Shown here piece after piece: positions 17,632-26,506 of a stretch of 64,000 nucleotides of DNA; position 1 is the stretch's first letter, and the number at the start of each line of letters is the position of its first letter. The position numbers were made by a program, and so were the translations under genes. The notes under the pieces are model-generated. The model was not told the DNA's origin. It saw nothing but the letters and a program-made list of their open reading frames with translations, and did not search any database. This DNA comes from DATJGR01 sp041739525. GTDB lineage: Bacteria > Pseudomonadota > Gammaproteobacteria > Pseudomonadales > Azotimanducaceae. The stretch is from the NCBI GenBank assembly GCA_041739525.1, contig JBGSNQ010000015.1, positions 1 to 64,000 on the forward strand. The letters are read 5' to 3'.

Positions 17632-18384
17632 TCACCACTGCTTGCCGATACCGCCGCGATGACCAAAGAAAGCCGCGGGCCAGTTGCGGCCGGTGATCAT
17701 CGCCTTGTCGACGTCTTCTTCCGTGGCGAGGCCGTCGTCGACGATTTTCTTCGCTTCGAGATACGCCGCCGCGAACACGCGATTCAGAATGAACCCGTAG
17801 GTTCCCGGTGAATCTTTCACCATCGACACGCTGCGCCCGGCTTTCTCTGCCACGCCGCGCGCGGTGTCGATCGTGGTCTGGCTCGTCTGTGGTGTGTAGA
17901 TGACTTCGCACATCCGCATCACCGGGACCGGGTTCGAGAAGTGCATGCCGACGCACAACGGCTGTCGCTTGGCCGGCAGGGCCCTCACGATGTCCGAGAT
18001 CGGAAAGCCGGAGGTGTTCGATGCGAGTATGGCCTCGCTCTTGATGATCGAGTCGAGTTCGCCGAACACGCGCTGCTTCAGATCGAGCTTCTCCGGCACC
18101 GCTTCGATGATGAGGTCGCAATCGCGCAGATCTTCGAGCGATAGCGTGTAGTCGACGCGCTCTATGGCGGCCAGCGCGAGGTCGAAGCCGAGCTTGCCGC
18201 GTTCTACGGAGCGTTTGAGGCTCCATTTTCGATCCACGACCTCGGCGCGCGTCTCGTCGAGAATCTGCTGAGTGAGGTCGCGGATGGTCACTCGATAGCC
18301 GGCGAGCGCGAGCACCTGCGCGATACCTCCGCCCATCACGCCGCCGCCGACGACACCGACGCGTTGCACCGCATTCAGTTCCAT
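17632..18384 (-). CDS. 3-hydroxyacyl-CoA dehydrogenase
   Basis: 250 residues from ATG 18384, preceded on the coding strand by AAGGGGA. The N-terminal Rossmann motif GVVGGGVMGGGIAQ binds NAD; LIIEAVPEKLDLKQ and VGMHFSNPVPVM (catalytic His region) follow; the C-terminal 3HCDH helical part is short (KDSPGTYGFILNRVFAAAYLEA to EEDVDKAMITG). It oxidises L-3-hydroxyacyl-CoA in beta-oxidation or aromatic degradation. It is slightly shorter than the usual 280 residues, with a truncated C-terminal helix bundle. It diverges from the aldehyde dehydrogenase gene. Confidence 0.88.
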   Translation of the reverse strand: MELNAVQRVGVVGGGVMGGGIAQVLALAGYRVTIRDLTQQILDETRAEVVDRKWSLKRSVERGKLGFDLALAAIERVDYTLSLEDLRDCDLIIEAVPEKLDLKQRVFGELDSIIKSEAILASNTSGFPISDIVRALPAKRQPLCVGMHFSNPVPVMRMCEVIYTPQTSQTTIDTARGVAEKAGRSVSMVKDSPGTYGFILNRVFAAAYLEAKKIVDDGLATEEDVDKAMITGRNWPAAFFGHRGGIGKQW

Positions 18385-18493
18385 GGTGGATGTCCCCTTC
18401 GAATGGTTGTGGGGCAAGCATAGCCGCGACACCGACGCCCGAGCGATGAGATTTGGGTATCATCGCGACCGGTTCAACAGAGGGGGGACGAAC

Positions 18494-19927
18494 ATGCAGG
18501 AAACCAGCCGTGCCACGATGCTCGGTCTGCTCGATCGCCAGCGCGCCGACTATCTGAAGCACGGCGAAGTCGCTGCATCGACGCGCATAGACCGGATCGA
18601 TCGCGCCATCGCGTTGTTGGTGGATCATCAGCAACGCCTGGTCGACGCGTTGTCTGCCGATTTCGGCCATCGATCGCGCCACCAGTCGTTGTTCACCGAC
18701 ATCGCCGCATCGATCGGCCCGTTGAAACACGCGAAAAAGCACCTCGCCGACTGGATGAAGCCCGAGAAGCGCAAGGTTGATTTCCCGATGAACTTGCTCG
18801 GTGCGAAGGCACGCGTCGAGTATCAGCCGCTCGGTGTCGTAGGCGTGATCAGCCCCTGGAATTTTCCGGTAAATCTGACGTTCACACCGCTTGCGGGCAT
18901 TCTCGCGGCGGGCAACCGCTGCATCATCAAACCGTCGGAATACACGCCAGCGACGTCGCAGGTGATGGCCGAACTGATCGCTGCCGCGTTCGACGAACTC
19001 GAGATTTCTGTCGTGGTGGGCGGTCCGCAGACGGGCGCCGATTTCGCAGGTCTGCCGTTCGATCATCTGCTGTTCACCGGCGCTACGTCGGTTGCACGCC
19101 ACGTGATGCGTGCGGCGGCGGAGAACCTCGTTCCCGTCACGCTCGAACTCGGTGGCAAGTCACCGGTGATCGTCGGTCGTTCCGCCAACATCGAGAAAAC
19201 CACCGACGCCATCATGGCAGGCAAGATGTTGAACGCCGGACAGATCTGTCTCGCGCCGGACTACGTGTTCGTGCCGAAGGAAAACGTCGGCGAGTTCGTC
19301 GAGTCGACACAGCGTTCGGTGAAGAAGATGTTCGCGAGCCTGATCGAGAACGACGACTACACATCCATCGTCAATCAGCGCCACTTCGATCGTCTGAACG
19401 ACTACGTCGAAGACGCGAAGCAGAAGGGTGCTCGTGTCGTGGAGATCAATCCGGCGAATGAGGACTTCAGGCAGCAGCCGCACCACAAGATTGCGCCGAC
19501 GCTGATCCTCGACGCCAACGATTCGATGAAGGTGATGCAGGACGAGATCTTCGGGCCGGTGATGCCGGTGCAAACGTATGACGACGTCTCCGAGGCGGTC
19601 GATTACGTCAACGAACATGCGCGGCCCCTCGGTCTGTACTACTTCGGCACCGATGCAAACGAGCAACGGCGCGTGTTGACGCACACGACTTCCGGCGGCG
19701 TCACGGTGAACGACGTCGTCATGCACGTGGCACAGGAAGATCTGCCGTTTGGCGGCGTTGGACCTTCCGGCATGGGTGCCTATCACGGCCACGATGGATT
19801 CAAGACGTTCAGCCATGCGAAGTCGATTTTCACGCAGTCGAAAATCGACCTCGCCGGACTCGTCGGCCTGCGTCCGCCGTACGGCGAGAAGATCGAGAAG
19901 CTGCTGAAGACCCAAATCGGCAAATGA
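18494..19927 (+). CDS. coniferyl-aldehyde-dehydrogenase-type aldehyde dehydrogenase
   Basis: 477 residues from ATG 18494, with AGGGGGGA (18481-18488) as ribosome-binding site. Family motifs: GVISPWNFPVNL, KPSEYTPAT, FTGATSVARHVMRAAAENL, LELGGKSPVIV (general-base Glu), NAGQICLAPDYV (catalytic Cys) and QDEIFGPVMPV. The Leu-Ala-Pro context after the Cys and overall length fit coniferyl aldehyde dehydrogenase-like members, oxidising aromatic or long-chain aldehydes with NAD(P). Its stop overlaps the start of the MFS transporter gene (ATGA), so the two are co-translated; import or export of an aromatic compound is a plausible link. Confidence 0.9.
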   Translation: MQETSRATMLGLLDRQRADYLKHGEVAASTRIDRIDRAIALLVDHQQRLVDALSADFGHRSRHQSLFTDIAASIGPLKHAKKHLADWMKPEKRKVDFPMNLLGAKARVEYQPLGVVGVISPWNFPVNLTFTPLAGILAAGNRCIIKPSEYTPATSQVMAELIAAAFDELEISVVVGGPQTGADFAGLPFDHLLFTGATSVARHVMRAAAENLVPVTLELGGKSPVIVGRSANIEKTTDAIMAGKMLNAGQICLAPDYVFVPKENVGEFVESTQRSVKKMFASLIENDDYTSIVNQRHFDRLNDYVEDAKQKGARVVEINPANEDFRQQPHHKIAPTLILDANDSMKVMQDEIFGPVMPVQTYDDVSEAVDYVNEHARPLGLYYFGTDANEQRRVLTHTTSGGVTVNDVVMHVAQEDLPFGGVGPSGMGAYHGHDGFKTFSHAKSIFTQSKIDLAGLVGLRPPYGEKIEKLLKTQIGK

Positions 19928-21180
19928 CGATCAGCGACGCCACGCGGCGGTATGTGCTGGGCGTTCTCGTTGTCGTATACACGTTCAACTTCATCGATCG
20001 GCAGATCCTTTCGATTCTGCTCGAACCGATCAAGCTGGAACTCGGCTTGTCGGATACGCAGATGGGCTTGCTCACCGGGTTTGCCTTCGCGGCGTTCTAC
20101 GCGACGCTCGGCATGCCGATCGCACGCATCGCCGATCGCAGCAACCGCCGCAACCTGATCGCAGTCGCGCTGACGGTGTGGAGCGCCATGACGGCGCTGT
20201 CAGGGCTTGCCACGAACTTCTGGCACCTGCTGATCGCGCGGATAGGTGTAGGCGTGGGCGAAGCAGGCTGCTCGCCGGCATCACACTCGATCATCTCCGA
20301 CTACTACCCCGCACAATCGCGCGCCACCGCACTCGGTATCTATTCGCTCGGCATTCCGTTCGGAATTCTGTTCGGCTTCTACGCAGGCGGAACGATCAAT
20401 GAAATGTTCGGATGGCGCGCGGCGTTCTTCATCGTCGGCATTCCGGGGTTGGTGCTCGCTTTGCTGGTGCGGTTCACGGTGCGCGAACCGCCGCGCGGCA
20501 TGTCGGAAGGACGCACCGCCACCGCGGATCAGCCGGGCGTCGTCGAAACGCTGAAGTTCCTGTGGGCGAAGCGTTCGTTCCGGCACCTTGCGTTCGGTGC
20601 TGCGCTCACGGCGTTCGTCGGTTACGGATTCGTCAACTGGACGCCGTCGTTTCTGATCCGCTCGCACGGCATGAACACCGCGGAGATCGGCAAATGGCTG
20701 GGGCTGATCATCGGCGTGGCCGGCGGCATCGGCATCGCGTTGGGCGGCTTTCTTGCGGACCGCTTCGGACGTCGCGACGTGCGCTGGTATTTATGGCTGG
20801 TCTCCGTCGCGTTGATCGTCTCGTTACCGTTTTCGGTTGGCGCATTCCTGGCGCCGACGTCGACGGAAGCGCTGTGGTTCCTCGTGGTGCCGGTGATGCT
20901 CGGCAACTTCTACCAGGGTACGACGTTCGCGCAGACGCAAGGTCTGGTGGGGTTGCGCATGCGTGCCATCGCTGCCGGCGTGCTGCTGTTCATCGTGAAC
21001 ATCATCGGTCTCGGTGCCGGCCCCACCGTGGTCGGCATAATTGCGGACCTGCTGTCGCCGCGCTTCGCCGCGGAATCGCTGCGCTATGCCTTGCTGTTGT
21101 GCTCTGTGGTGAACATCTGGGCAGCCGCCCACTACTACTTTGCCGGCAAGCATCTGGAGAACGATCTGGAAAAAGTCTGA
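19924..21180 (+). CDS. MFS transporter
   Basis: 418 residues, 12 predicted helices. The N-terminal FNFIDRQILSILLEPIK and the loop 2-3 GMPIARIADRSNRRN are typical of the spinster-like/aromatic-acid MFS branch often found next to catabolic genes. IGVGVGEAGCSPASHSIISDYYP matches motif C of that group. The gene starts inside the stop of the aldehyde dehydrogenase (ATGA), so it probably carries a substrate or product related to that enzyme across the inner membrane; the substrate is unknown. Confidence 0.9.
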   Translation: MTISDATRRYVLGVLVVVYTFNFIDRQILSILLEPIKLELGLSDTQMGLLTGFAFAAFYATLGMPIARIADRSNRRNLIAVALTVWSAMTALSGLATNFWHLLIARIGVGVGEAGCSPASHSIISDYYPAQSRATALGIYSLGIPFGILFGFYAGGTINEMFGWRAAFFIVGIPGLVLALLVRFTVREPPRGMSEGRTATADQPGVVETLKFLWAKRSFRHLAFGAALTAFVGYGFVNWTPSFLIRSHGMNTAEIGKWLGLIIGVAGGIGIALGGFLADRFGRRDVRWYLWLVSVALIVSLPFSVGAFLAPTSTEALWFLVVPVMLGNFYQGTTFAQTQGLVGLRMRAIAAGVLLFIVNIIGLGAGPTVVGIIADLLSPRFAAESLRYALLLCSVVNIWAAAHYYFAGKHLENDLEKV

Positions 21181-21218
21181 CGGTGCGATAATGCGGCGTT
21201 GTTTGCCGCGGTAGGGTC

Positions 21219-21989
21219 ATGGTCGCATCGAATCTCGAAGCCGAAGTCGAACGCTTTCAGCGCGACGGCTTCCTCGTCGTACGCCAACTGGCGAGTGCAC
21301 AGGAGTGCGCCGCGTTGCGTTCGCTCGCGGGTCAAATGCTCGACCCGCTTCAGGGGCCCGTGGAGTTCGAGGCCGACGTCGGCTACCCCGGCGCGCCGAA
21401 ATCGAAACTCGATGCCGGCGGCACTACACCGCGGCGTCTGCTGCACGCCTACTCACGCGATCCGTTGTTGCGCGCATGGGCTTGCGACACTCGCGTGGGC
21501 AGCCGCTTGGAGGCATTTTTCGGCGGACGCACGCCGTACGTGTCGCAGTGTCATCACAACTGCATCATGACCAAGCACCCGGGGTATTCGAGCCTCACGT
21601 CGTGGCACCAGGACATCCGTTACTGGTCGTTTCAGCGCCCGGACCTGATATCTACCTGGCTTGCGTTGGGTCCTGAACGAAAAGCCAACGGCGCGTTGCT
21701 GGTGATTCCCGGCAGCCATCGGCTGCAGGTCGACGCGCTGCGATACGACCAGGCGCTGTTCCTGCGCACCGATCTGCCGGAGAACCAGGAGTTGATCGAC
21801 AAGGCGCAGATGGTCGAACTCGACGCAGGCGACATGCTGTTCTTCCATTGCCGCCTGTTCCACGCTGCCGGCCGGAACGAAACCGACACGCTGAAGTGTT
21901 CGCTTGTGTTCAGCTATCACGACGAATCGAATCGGGCGAACCCGGGCACACGGTCGGCGGTCTATCCATCGATTCAGTTGCCGGTGTGA
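21219..21989 (+). CDS. phytanoyl-CoA dioxygenase family Fe(II)/2-oxoglutarate oxygenase
   Basis: 256 residues. The facial triad is visible as SWHQD (His130, Asp132) and FHCRLFHAAGRN (His215), with Arg219 as a candidate 2-oxoglutarate ligand. IPGSHRL is the conserved turn of the PhyH family. N-terminus: FQRDGFLVVRQL. These enzymes hydroxylate or otherwise oxidise diverse small molecules; the substrate is not evident. It lies 38 bp after the MFS gene and 10 bp before smrA, all in the same direction. Confidence 0.85.
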   Translation: MVASNLEAEVERFQRDGFLVVRQLASAQECAALRSLAGQMLDPLQGPVEFEADVGYPGAPKSKLDAGGTTPRRLLHAYSRDPLLRAWACDTRVGSRLEAFFGGRTPYVSQCHHNCIMTKHPGYSSLTSWHQDIRYWSFQRPDLISTWLALGPERKANGALLVIPGSHRLQVDALRYDQALFLRTDLPENQELIDKAQMVELDAGDMLFFHCRLFHAAGRNETDTLKCSLVFSYHDESNRANPGTRSAVYPSIQLPV

Positions 21990-21999
21990 AGCACGAAAA

Positions 22000-22584
22000 A
22001 TGGACGACGATGAAGAGGCGTTTCGAGCTGCGATGACCGACGTTGCGCGGCTGAACGCGGCGCCCAAGCCCGCGAAGCCACGCGCCGAACCGACGTTGAG
22101 CCAGCGCGCGCACCGCGAAAACGCGGAACAGGAACGCCGCGCCGCGGTCGATCCCAACTACCTGACGCTGGGGGAGGTCAAGCAACTTGGCCCACACGAA
22201 CTCGTCAGCTGGAAGAAGGATGGCGTCCAGGAAGGCGTGTTCAGGAAGTTGCGGCTCGGTGCGTACCCGTTGGAGGGCCGGCTCGATCTGCATCGCAAAA
22301 CCGTCAAGGAGGCGCGCGAAGCGTTATTCGACTTCGTGCGCGTGGCCGTGGCGCATGGCTGGCGCTGCGTGCTGGTCAATCACGGCCGCGGCGAAAAGAG
22401 TCCGACTCCGGCGCGCATCAAGAGTTATACGATCGCGTGGCTTGCGCAGATGCCCGAAGTGCTGGCGTACCACCATCCCGAGCGCCGTCACGGTGGTGCC
22501 GGTGCGGTTTACGTGCTGCTGAGAAAGTCGCCCGCGAAGCGCGAAGAGAACCGCGAACGCCACGGCCAGAAGAGTTCCGAGTAG
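22000..22584 (+). CDS. smrA: Smr-domain protein SmrA
   Basis: 194 residues from ATG 22000. The N-terminal MDDDEEAFRAAMTDVARL fits the SmrA/YdaL N-terminal region. The C-terminal Smr domain has LDLHRKTVKEAREALFDFV (DLHG-like motif, here DLHR), VLVNHGRGEKSP (conserved HGRG) and a final VYVLLRKSP strand. SmrA proteins are reported to be DNA-nicking or structure-specific nucleases. The protein is cytoplasmic. A basic tail follows the domain. Confidence 0.85.
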   Translation: MDDDEEAFRAAMTDVARLNAAPKPAKPRAEPTLSQRAHRENAEQERRAAVDPNYLTLGEVKQLGPHELVSWKKDGVQEGVFRKLRLGAYPLEGRLDLHRKTVKEAREALFDFVRVAVAHGWRCVLVNHGRGEKSPTPARIKSYTIAWLAQMPEVLAYHHPERRHGGAGAVYVLLRKSPAKREENRERHGQKSSE

Positions 22585-22594
22585 TCCGTCCGAA

Positions 22595-22909
22595 TTATCT
22601 GCAGCGATACACGGTGAACGTCAGCGTGCCGCCCGATGGTGCGCCGCTCTGTACGATCGTGTCGCCGCCGATCTGGGCCGCGCGGTTGCGGGCGAGCGTT
22701 ACCTGCTCGTCGCGAATCACGTCCTTGTTGCGCGGAATGCCGGCTGCGGTCGCTTGTGTCGTGCCCACTGCGGTACCGACTTCGGTGCATCCACCGACAT
22801 CCGCGGCGGTTGCTTCGCGAACCTGTTCGCCGCCCGGCGTGGTCTTCACCCAGGCGCATCCGGTGGCGAACAACGTCGAAGCAAACACGATGGCGAACGT
22901 ACGTCTCAT
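22595..22909 (-). CDS. DUF4156-like small lipoprotein
   Basis: 104 residues from ATG 22909, preceded on the coding strand by GAGGGAG. A signal peptide with lipobox LFATGC is followed by a mature part with VKTTPGGEQVREATAADVGGCTEVG, an Arg/Asn stretch and the C-terminal GGTLTFTVYRCR; two Cys residues could form a disulfide. This pattern matches DUF4156 lipoproteins (YjeI-like), outer-membrane associated and of unknown function. Its start lies just downstream of the tandem array described separately. Confidence 0.75.
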   Translation of the reverse strand: MRRTFAIVFASTLFATGCAWVKTTPGGEQVREATAADVGGCTEVGTAVGTTQATAAGIPRNKDVIRDEQVTLARNRAAQIGGDTIVQSGAPSGGTLTFTVYRCR

Positions 22910-22921
22910 CACGGAAACTCC

Positions 22922-23021
22922 CTCTTTCACGAAGGCCTCTTTCACAAAGCGCCCTCTCTTAAAACGCGCTCTTTCATGAAACGCCCCTCTTTCATAAAAC
23001 GCCCCTCTTTCATAAGACGCC
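22922..23021 (-). repeat. degenerate tandem repeat of ribosome-binding-site plus start-codon units
   Basis: Six units of 15-18 bp, on the minus strand of the form GGGCGTTTTATGAAAGAG, occupy the gap between the acyl-CoA dehydrogenase stop and the lipoprotein gene. Five carry an ATG or GTG, and most carry a Shine-Dalgarno-like GAGG/GAGGGG. Units 4-6 (22969-23021) are nearly perfect 18-mers; units 1-3 are shorter and diverged. The first ATG read from the minus strand overlaps the TGA of the dehydrogenase (ATGA) and opens a 23-codon frame, MKEGRFMKEGRFMKE then 8 more residues, ending at 22942. Confidence 0.75.
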
Positions 23022-24146
23022 TTTGGCGAGGTCGAGGCTGCCGCGTGCGAGATTGAGGCGCAGTACGTCGCTCGCGCCTTCGGCGAGCCGTAGCGAACGC
23101 ACTTCGCGATACAGCTGTTCGAGCGGATGTCCTACCGTGAGCGCCTTCCCCCCCACCAGTTGGATGGCGCCGTCCACCACGTCGCTCAGGGTTTCGGTCG
23201 CGTACACCTTGCACGCGATCCCTTCGTTCACGATGTTTGCGCCGGCTTCGCCGAGGCGCGCGGTGCGATACAGCATGCTGCGCGCGGCGAACGTGCGAAT
23301 CCGCAGATCGGCGTAGCGCAACCGCACGCCCTCGCGGGCTCCGAGCGGTTCGCCGGAATGGTGCGGCGCCTTCAGGTGGTCGGTGGTGAATTCGATTGCC
23401 CAACGAGCGAGACCGACCGCTTCGGCCGCGATCAACAGACGAGTGTCGCCGATCTGCCGCATGGCCCGCGGCAACCCCTCGCCGGGTCGACCGATGATGC
23501 GATCGGACGGCACCCGCACGTCGTCGAAGCGGAATGCCGCGTGATGGCTGCCGTCGAGCGATGCAAAGCGACGTTCGATTACGACGCCGGGGGCGTTGGT
23601 GTCGATCACCAGCATCGCGCGGCCCTGGTCGGGTATCTCGACCAGCGCGTTCAGGAAATCCGCGCTGCCGCCGCCAGTGACATACGATTTGCGGCCCGTA
23701 ACACGCAGACCGTCGGCGGTGGGAACCGCACGCGTGAAATGCGCGGCGTCGTCGGGCTCCGTAAACGCGAACCCCGCGCGTTTTTCGCCGTTCAGCAGCG
23801 GCAACAGATATTGCGAGCGGAGCGGCTCCGCGCAGCCGGCCAACACGCCGGGGCCGGGTCCGAATGCATGGTGAGCGAGGCCGGTGTTGAAGCCGGCGAG
23901 CGTATCCCGCACCACCGTGAGTGCGAGCAGCCCGGCTTCTGCACCGCCGACCGAACGCGGCTGCGTCATCGCGAAGAAGCCGGCGTCACGTGCCGCGCGA
24001 ACGACCTCGGCGCGAACCTTCGGCTCGGCAGATCCGGCGGCCATTGCCTGCTTGTTGGGAACGAGAACATCCCGTGCAAACCGCTCGGCGCGTTCGCGCA
24101 GCGCTACCAGTTCACCCGAGATCGACTCCGGCATCGGCGGGTCCAT
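23010..24146 (-). CDS. acyl-CoA dehydrogenase
   Basis: 378 residues with an acyl-CoA dehydrogenase fold: N-terminal helices (FARDVLVPNKQ), the central substrate/FAD segment GFAFTEPDDAAHFTR and GRKSYVTGGGSADF, and the C-terminal FAD domain ending in LAEGASDVLRLNLARG, where Glu in the LAEGAS turn occupies the catalytic-base position. It removes two hydrogens from an acyl-CoA, passing electrons to ETF. The stop TGA overlaps an ATG of the downstream tandem array. It diverges from the inositol-phosphate synthase gene. Confidence 0.88.
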   Translation of the reverse strand: MDPPMPESISGELVALRERAERFARDVLVPNKQAMAAGSAEPKVRAEVVRAARDAGFFAMTQPRSVGGAEAGLLALTVVRDTLAGFNTGLAHHAFGPGPGVLAGCAEPLRSQYLLPLLNGEKRAGFAFTEPDDAAHFTRAVPTADGLRVTGRKSYVTGGGSADFLNALVEIPDQGRAMLVIDTNAPGVVIERRFASLDGSHHAAFRFDDVRVPSDRIIGRPGEGLPRAMRQIGDTRLLIAAEAVGLARWAIEFTTDHLKAPHHSGEPLGAREGVRLRYADLRIRTFAARSMLYRTARLGEAGANIVNEGIACKVYATETLSDVVDGAIQLVGGKALTVGHPLEQLYREVRSLRLAEGASDVLRLNLARGSLDLAKGVL

Positions 24147-24269
24147 TTGCGAAGCAGGTTGTGAAGGCGGCTACTCTACCATCGAAGTTCGATGTGGCAG
24201 CGCGCCTCAGTGGCGGTGCGTTAGAGCATCGAAATTCGGGGCGCGACCAAGTATCCTCGCGCCCTGCGA

Positions 24270-24298
24270 TTGATAGACAACCCCTCTCACCGTTAACT
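24270..24298 (+). promoter_or_regulatory. possible sigma70 promoter of the inositol-phosphate synthase gene
   Basis: TTGATA (24270-24275) and TTAACT (24293-24298) are separated by 17 bp, upstream of the ino1 start in a 178-bp divergent gap. The -35 hexamer is one base off consensus but the -10 matches only half, so this is tentative. Confidence 0.3.
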
Positions 24299-24324
24299 CG
24301 GGTCGAGCTGTAGGAGAAAAGTGG

Positions 24325-25494
24325 ATGAGCCCCAGCCCCATCAGGGTGGCCGTCGTCGGAGTCGGAAACTGCGCGAGTTCGTTGATCCAGGGCATCCACT
24401 ACTACCGTGATAAAACGCCGGAGAACGCCATCGGCCTGATGCACTGGCGCGTCGGCGAATACGGCCCGTCGGATCTCGAAATCGTCGCCGCTTTCGACAT
24501 CGACGCACGCAAGGTGGGGCGCGACGTCAACGAAGCCATTTTCGAGTTGCCCAATTGCACCGAAGTGTTCTGCGATGACCTGCCGCGCAGCGGCGTGAAA
24601 GTGCGTATGGGGCGGGTGCTCGACGGCTTCTCGGAGCATCTGCAGGACTATCCGGATCACCAGACGTTCGTTCGCGCGAACGTGGCCGAAGCTGATCAGG
24701 CGGAAATCGTTGCGGCGCTGCGCGCCTCGAACGCGGAAGTGATGTTGAACTACCTGCCTGTCGGTTCCGAAGAGGCGGTGCGCTTCTATGCGGAATGCGC
24801 GCTCGAAGCGGGCGTGGGGCTGGTCAACTGCATGCCGGTGTTCATCGCCAGCGACCCCGCATGGGCGCAGCGTTTCCGCGACGCGGGATTGCCACTCATC
24901 GGCGACGACATCAAGGCGCAACTCGGCGCCACCATCACGCATCGTATGCTGACCGATCTGTTCCACAAGCGCGGCGTCAAACTCGAACGCACGTATCAGC
25001 TGAACACCGGCGGCAACACCGATTTCCTGAACATGCTTAACCGCTCGCGGCTGCGCTCGAAGAAGACGTCGAAGACCGAAGCGGTGCAGTCGGTTGCGGA
25101 AGAGCGGCTCGACGACGACAACATCCACATCGGCCCGAGCGACTACGTGCCGTGGCAGAAAGACAACAAAGTCTGTTTCCTGCGCATGGAAGGCAAACTG
25201 TTCGGCGATGTCGCGATGAATCTCGAATTGCGCCTTTCGGTGGAAGACTCGCCGAACTCCGCCGGCGTCGCCATCGACATGGTGCGTTGCGCGAAACTCG
25301 CGCTCGAACGCGGCCAGTCCGGCGTGCTCGACGGTCCGGCCGCCTACTTCTGCAAGCATCCGCCGCGGCAATACACCGACGACCAGGCGCATCAGATGAC
25401 CGAAGCGTTCATTGCCGGTGCGCCCGTGAGCATCACCGTCGAACGCGAAGCGCCTCTGACGGCCGAAGCCGAGCGCAAACGCCGCCTCGTCTGA
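24325..25494 (+). CDS. ino1: myo-inositol-1-phosphate synthase
   Basis: 389 residues; AGGAG (24312-24316) precedes ATG 24325. N-terminal NAD-binding motif VAVVGVGNCASSLIQG, the conserved VNCMPVFIASDPAW, LIGDDIKAQLGATITHR, YQLNTGGNTDFLNM and SKTEAV segments are diagnostic. It converts glucose-6-phosphate to inositol-3-phosphate (1L-myo-inositol-1-phosphate) in the cytosol. The length resembles the shorter prokaryotic enzymes of actinobacteria and archaea. No inositol lipid or osmolyte genes lie next to it; it converges on cmoB. Confidence 0.92.
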   Translation: MSPSPIRVAVVGVGNCASSLIQGIHYYRDKTPENAIGLMHWRVGEYGPSDLEIVAAFDIDARKVGRDVNEAIFELPNCTEVFCDDLPRSGVKVRMGRVLDGFSEHLQDYPDHQTFVRANVAEADQAEIVAALRASNAEVMLNYLPVGSEEAVRFYAECALEAGVGLVNCMPVFIASDPAWAQRFRDAGLPLIGDDIKAQLGATITHRMLTDLFHKRGVKLERTYQLNTGGNTDFLNMLNRSRLRSKKTSKTEAVQSVAEERLDDDNIHIGPSDYVPWQKDNKVCFLRMEGKLFGDVAMNLELRLSVEDSPNSAGVAIDMVRCAKLALERGQSGVLDGPAAYFCKHPPRQYTDDQAHQMTEAFIAGAPVSITVEREAPLTAEAERKRRLV

Positions 25495-25534
25495 AGTCTG
25501 CCGAAAGCTCGCCCCAAGAGGAGATCCTTCCGGA

Positions 25535-26506
25535 CTATTTGCGCGCGATCACCACGCAACGCACCGGCGCCGGGTAACCTTCGATCGTGCGCTGTGCATC
25601 GTGTGGGTCCAGCGCATCCGCGAGTGATTCGAACGGCATCCACTCCGTGGAGCGCTGTTCGGCTACGGTTGTCGCCGTGACGTCCACGACACGAACGGAC
25701 TCGAAGCCGGAAGCCTCGATCCATCCTTCCAATGTCGCTCGCGAAGGGATGTGCCAGACATTGCGCATGCGAGCGTAGCGGCCGTTCGGAATCAGCACCT
25801 CGGTCGAGCCGGAAGCTCCGATCAACGTTTCGAGCACGAGCTCGCCCCCGGGTCGCAGTTGAGCGCGCAGTGCGTGCAGATGTTCGGCGGGATCGCGCCG
25901 GTGGTAGAGCACGCCCATCGACAACACCGTGTCGAACGACTGCTGCGGCGAGACGTCTTCCAGCCGCGCCGGCAGCAGCGCGTGGTGCAATTCCGGGCGT
26001 GCGTCCGTCAGATACTTCGCAAAAGCGAGGTACTGCATCGAGTAGACGATCGTCGGGTCGATGCCGATTACGCGCGCGCCTGCAGCGCACATGCGCCAGC
26101 CGTAGTAGCCATTGCCGCAACCGACGTCGAGTATGCGTCGACCGTCGAGCGCGCTGATGTACGGCGCAACGCGACTCCACTTCCAGTCGCTGCGCCACTC
26201 GGTGTCGATGTGGATGCCGAACAGCGAGAACGGACCTTTGCGCCACGGCTGCAACAGGTGCAGGTGGCGCAGCAGAGTTTCGCGCGCAGAGCCCTCGAGG
26301 TCGGCCGCATTGCCGACGCGAACGGTCGCACCGATGTCGATGTCGTCCGTATGAACGTCAGGCAGCGCGTCGATCGACGCGAGCCACGCCGCACTGTCAC
26401 CGTGAACGGCAAGCCTGCGTTCCAACAACGGTACGAGGGCGCGCCATTCCGGAACCATCTCGGCCGCGCGCTGCCACGATGCAGCCAGCAGTTCGCGCGA
26501 AGTCAC
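25535..26506 (-). CDS. cmoB: tRNA U34 carboxymethyltransferase CmoB
   Basis: 323 residues from GTG 26506, which overlaps the cmoA stop (GTGA); this length equals that of E. coli CmoB. Features: WRKGPFSLFGIHIDTEWRSD, then the SAM-binding LDVGCGNGYYGWRM, VLYHRRDPAEHL, and LVLETLIG. It transfers the carboxymethyl group of carboxy-SAM, made by CmoA, to 5-hydroxyuridine at tRNA position 34, giving cmo5U. The frame is open upstream of GTG 26506 but that part is antisense-like within cmoA and is excluded. Confidence 0.95.
   Translation of the reverse strand: MTSRELLAASWQRAAEMVPEWRALVPLLERRLAVHGDSAAWLASIDALPDVHTDDIDIGATVRVGNAADLEGSARETLLRHLHLLQPWRKGPFSLFGIHIDTEWRSDWKWSRVAPYISALDGRRILDVGCGNGYYGWRMCAAGARVIGIDPTIVYSMQYLAFAKYLTDARPELHHALLPARLEDVSPQQSFDTVLSMGVLYHRRDPAEHLHALRAQLRPGGELVLETLIGASGSTEVLIPNGRYARMRNVWHIPSRATLEGWIEASGFESVRVVDVTATTVAEQRSTEWMPFESLADALDPHDAQRTIEGYPAPVRCVVIARK

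Noticed and set aside
17598..19102. A long minus-strand frame opposite the aldehyde dehydrogenase
   Set aside because: It overlaps two well-supported genes in another frame and shows low-complexity Arg-rich sequence.
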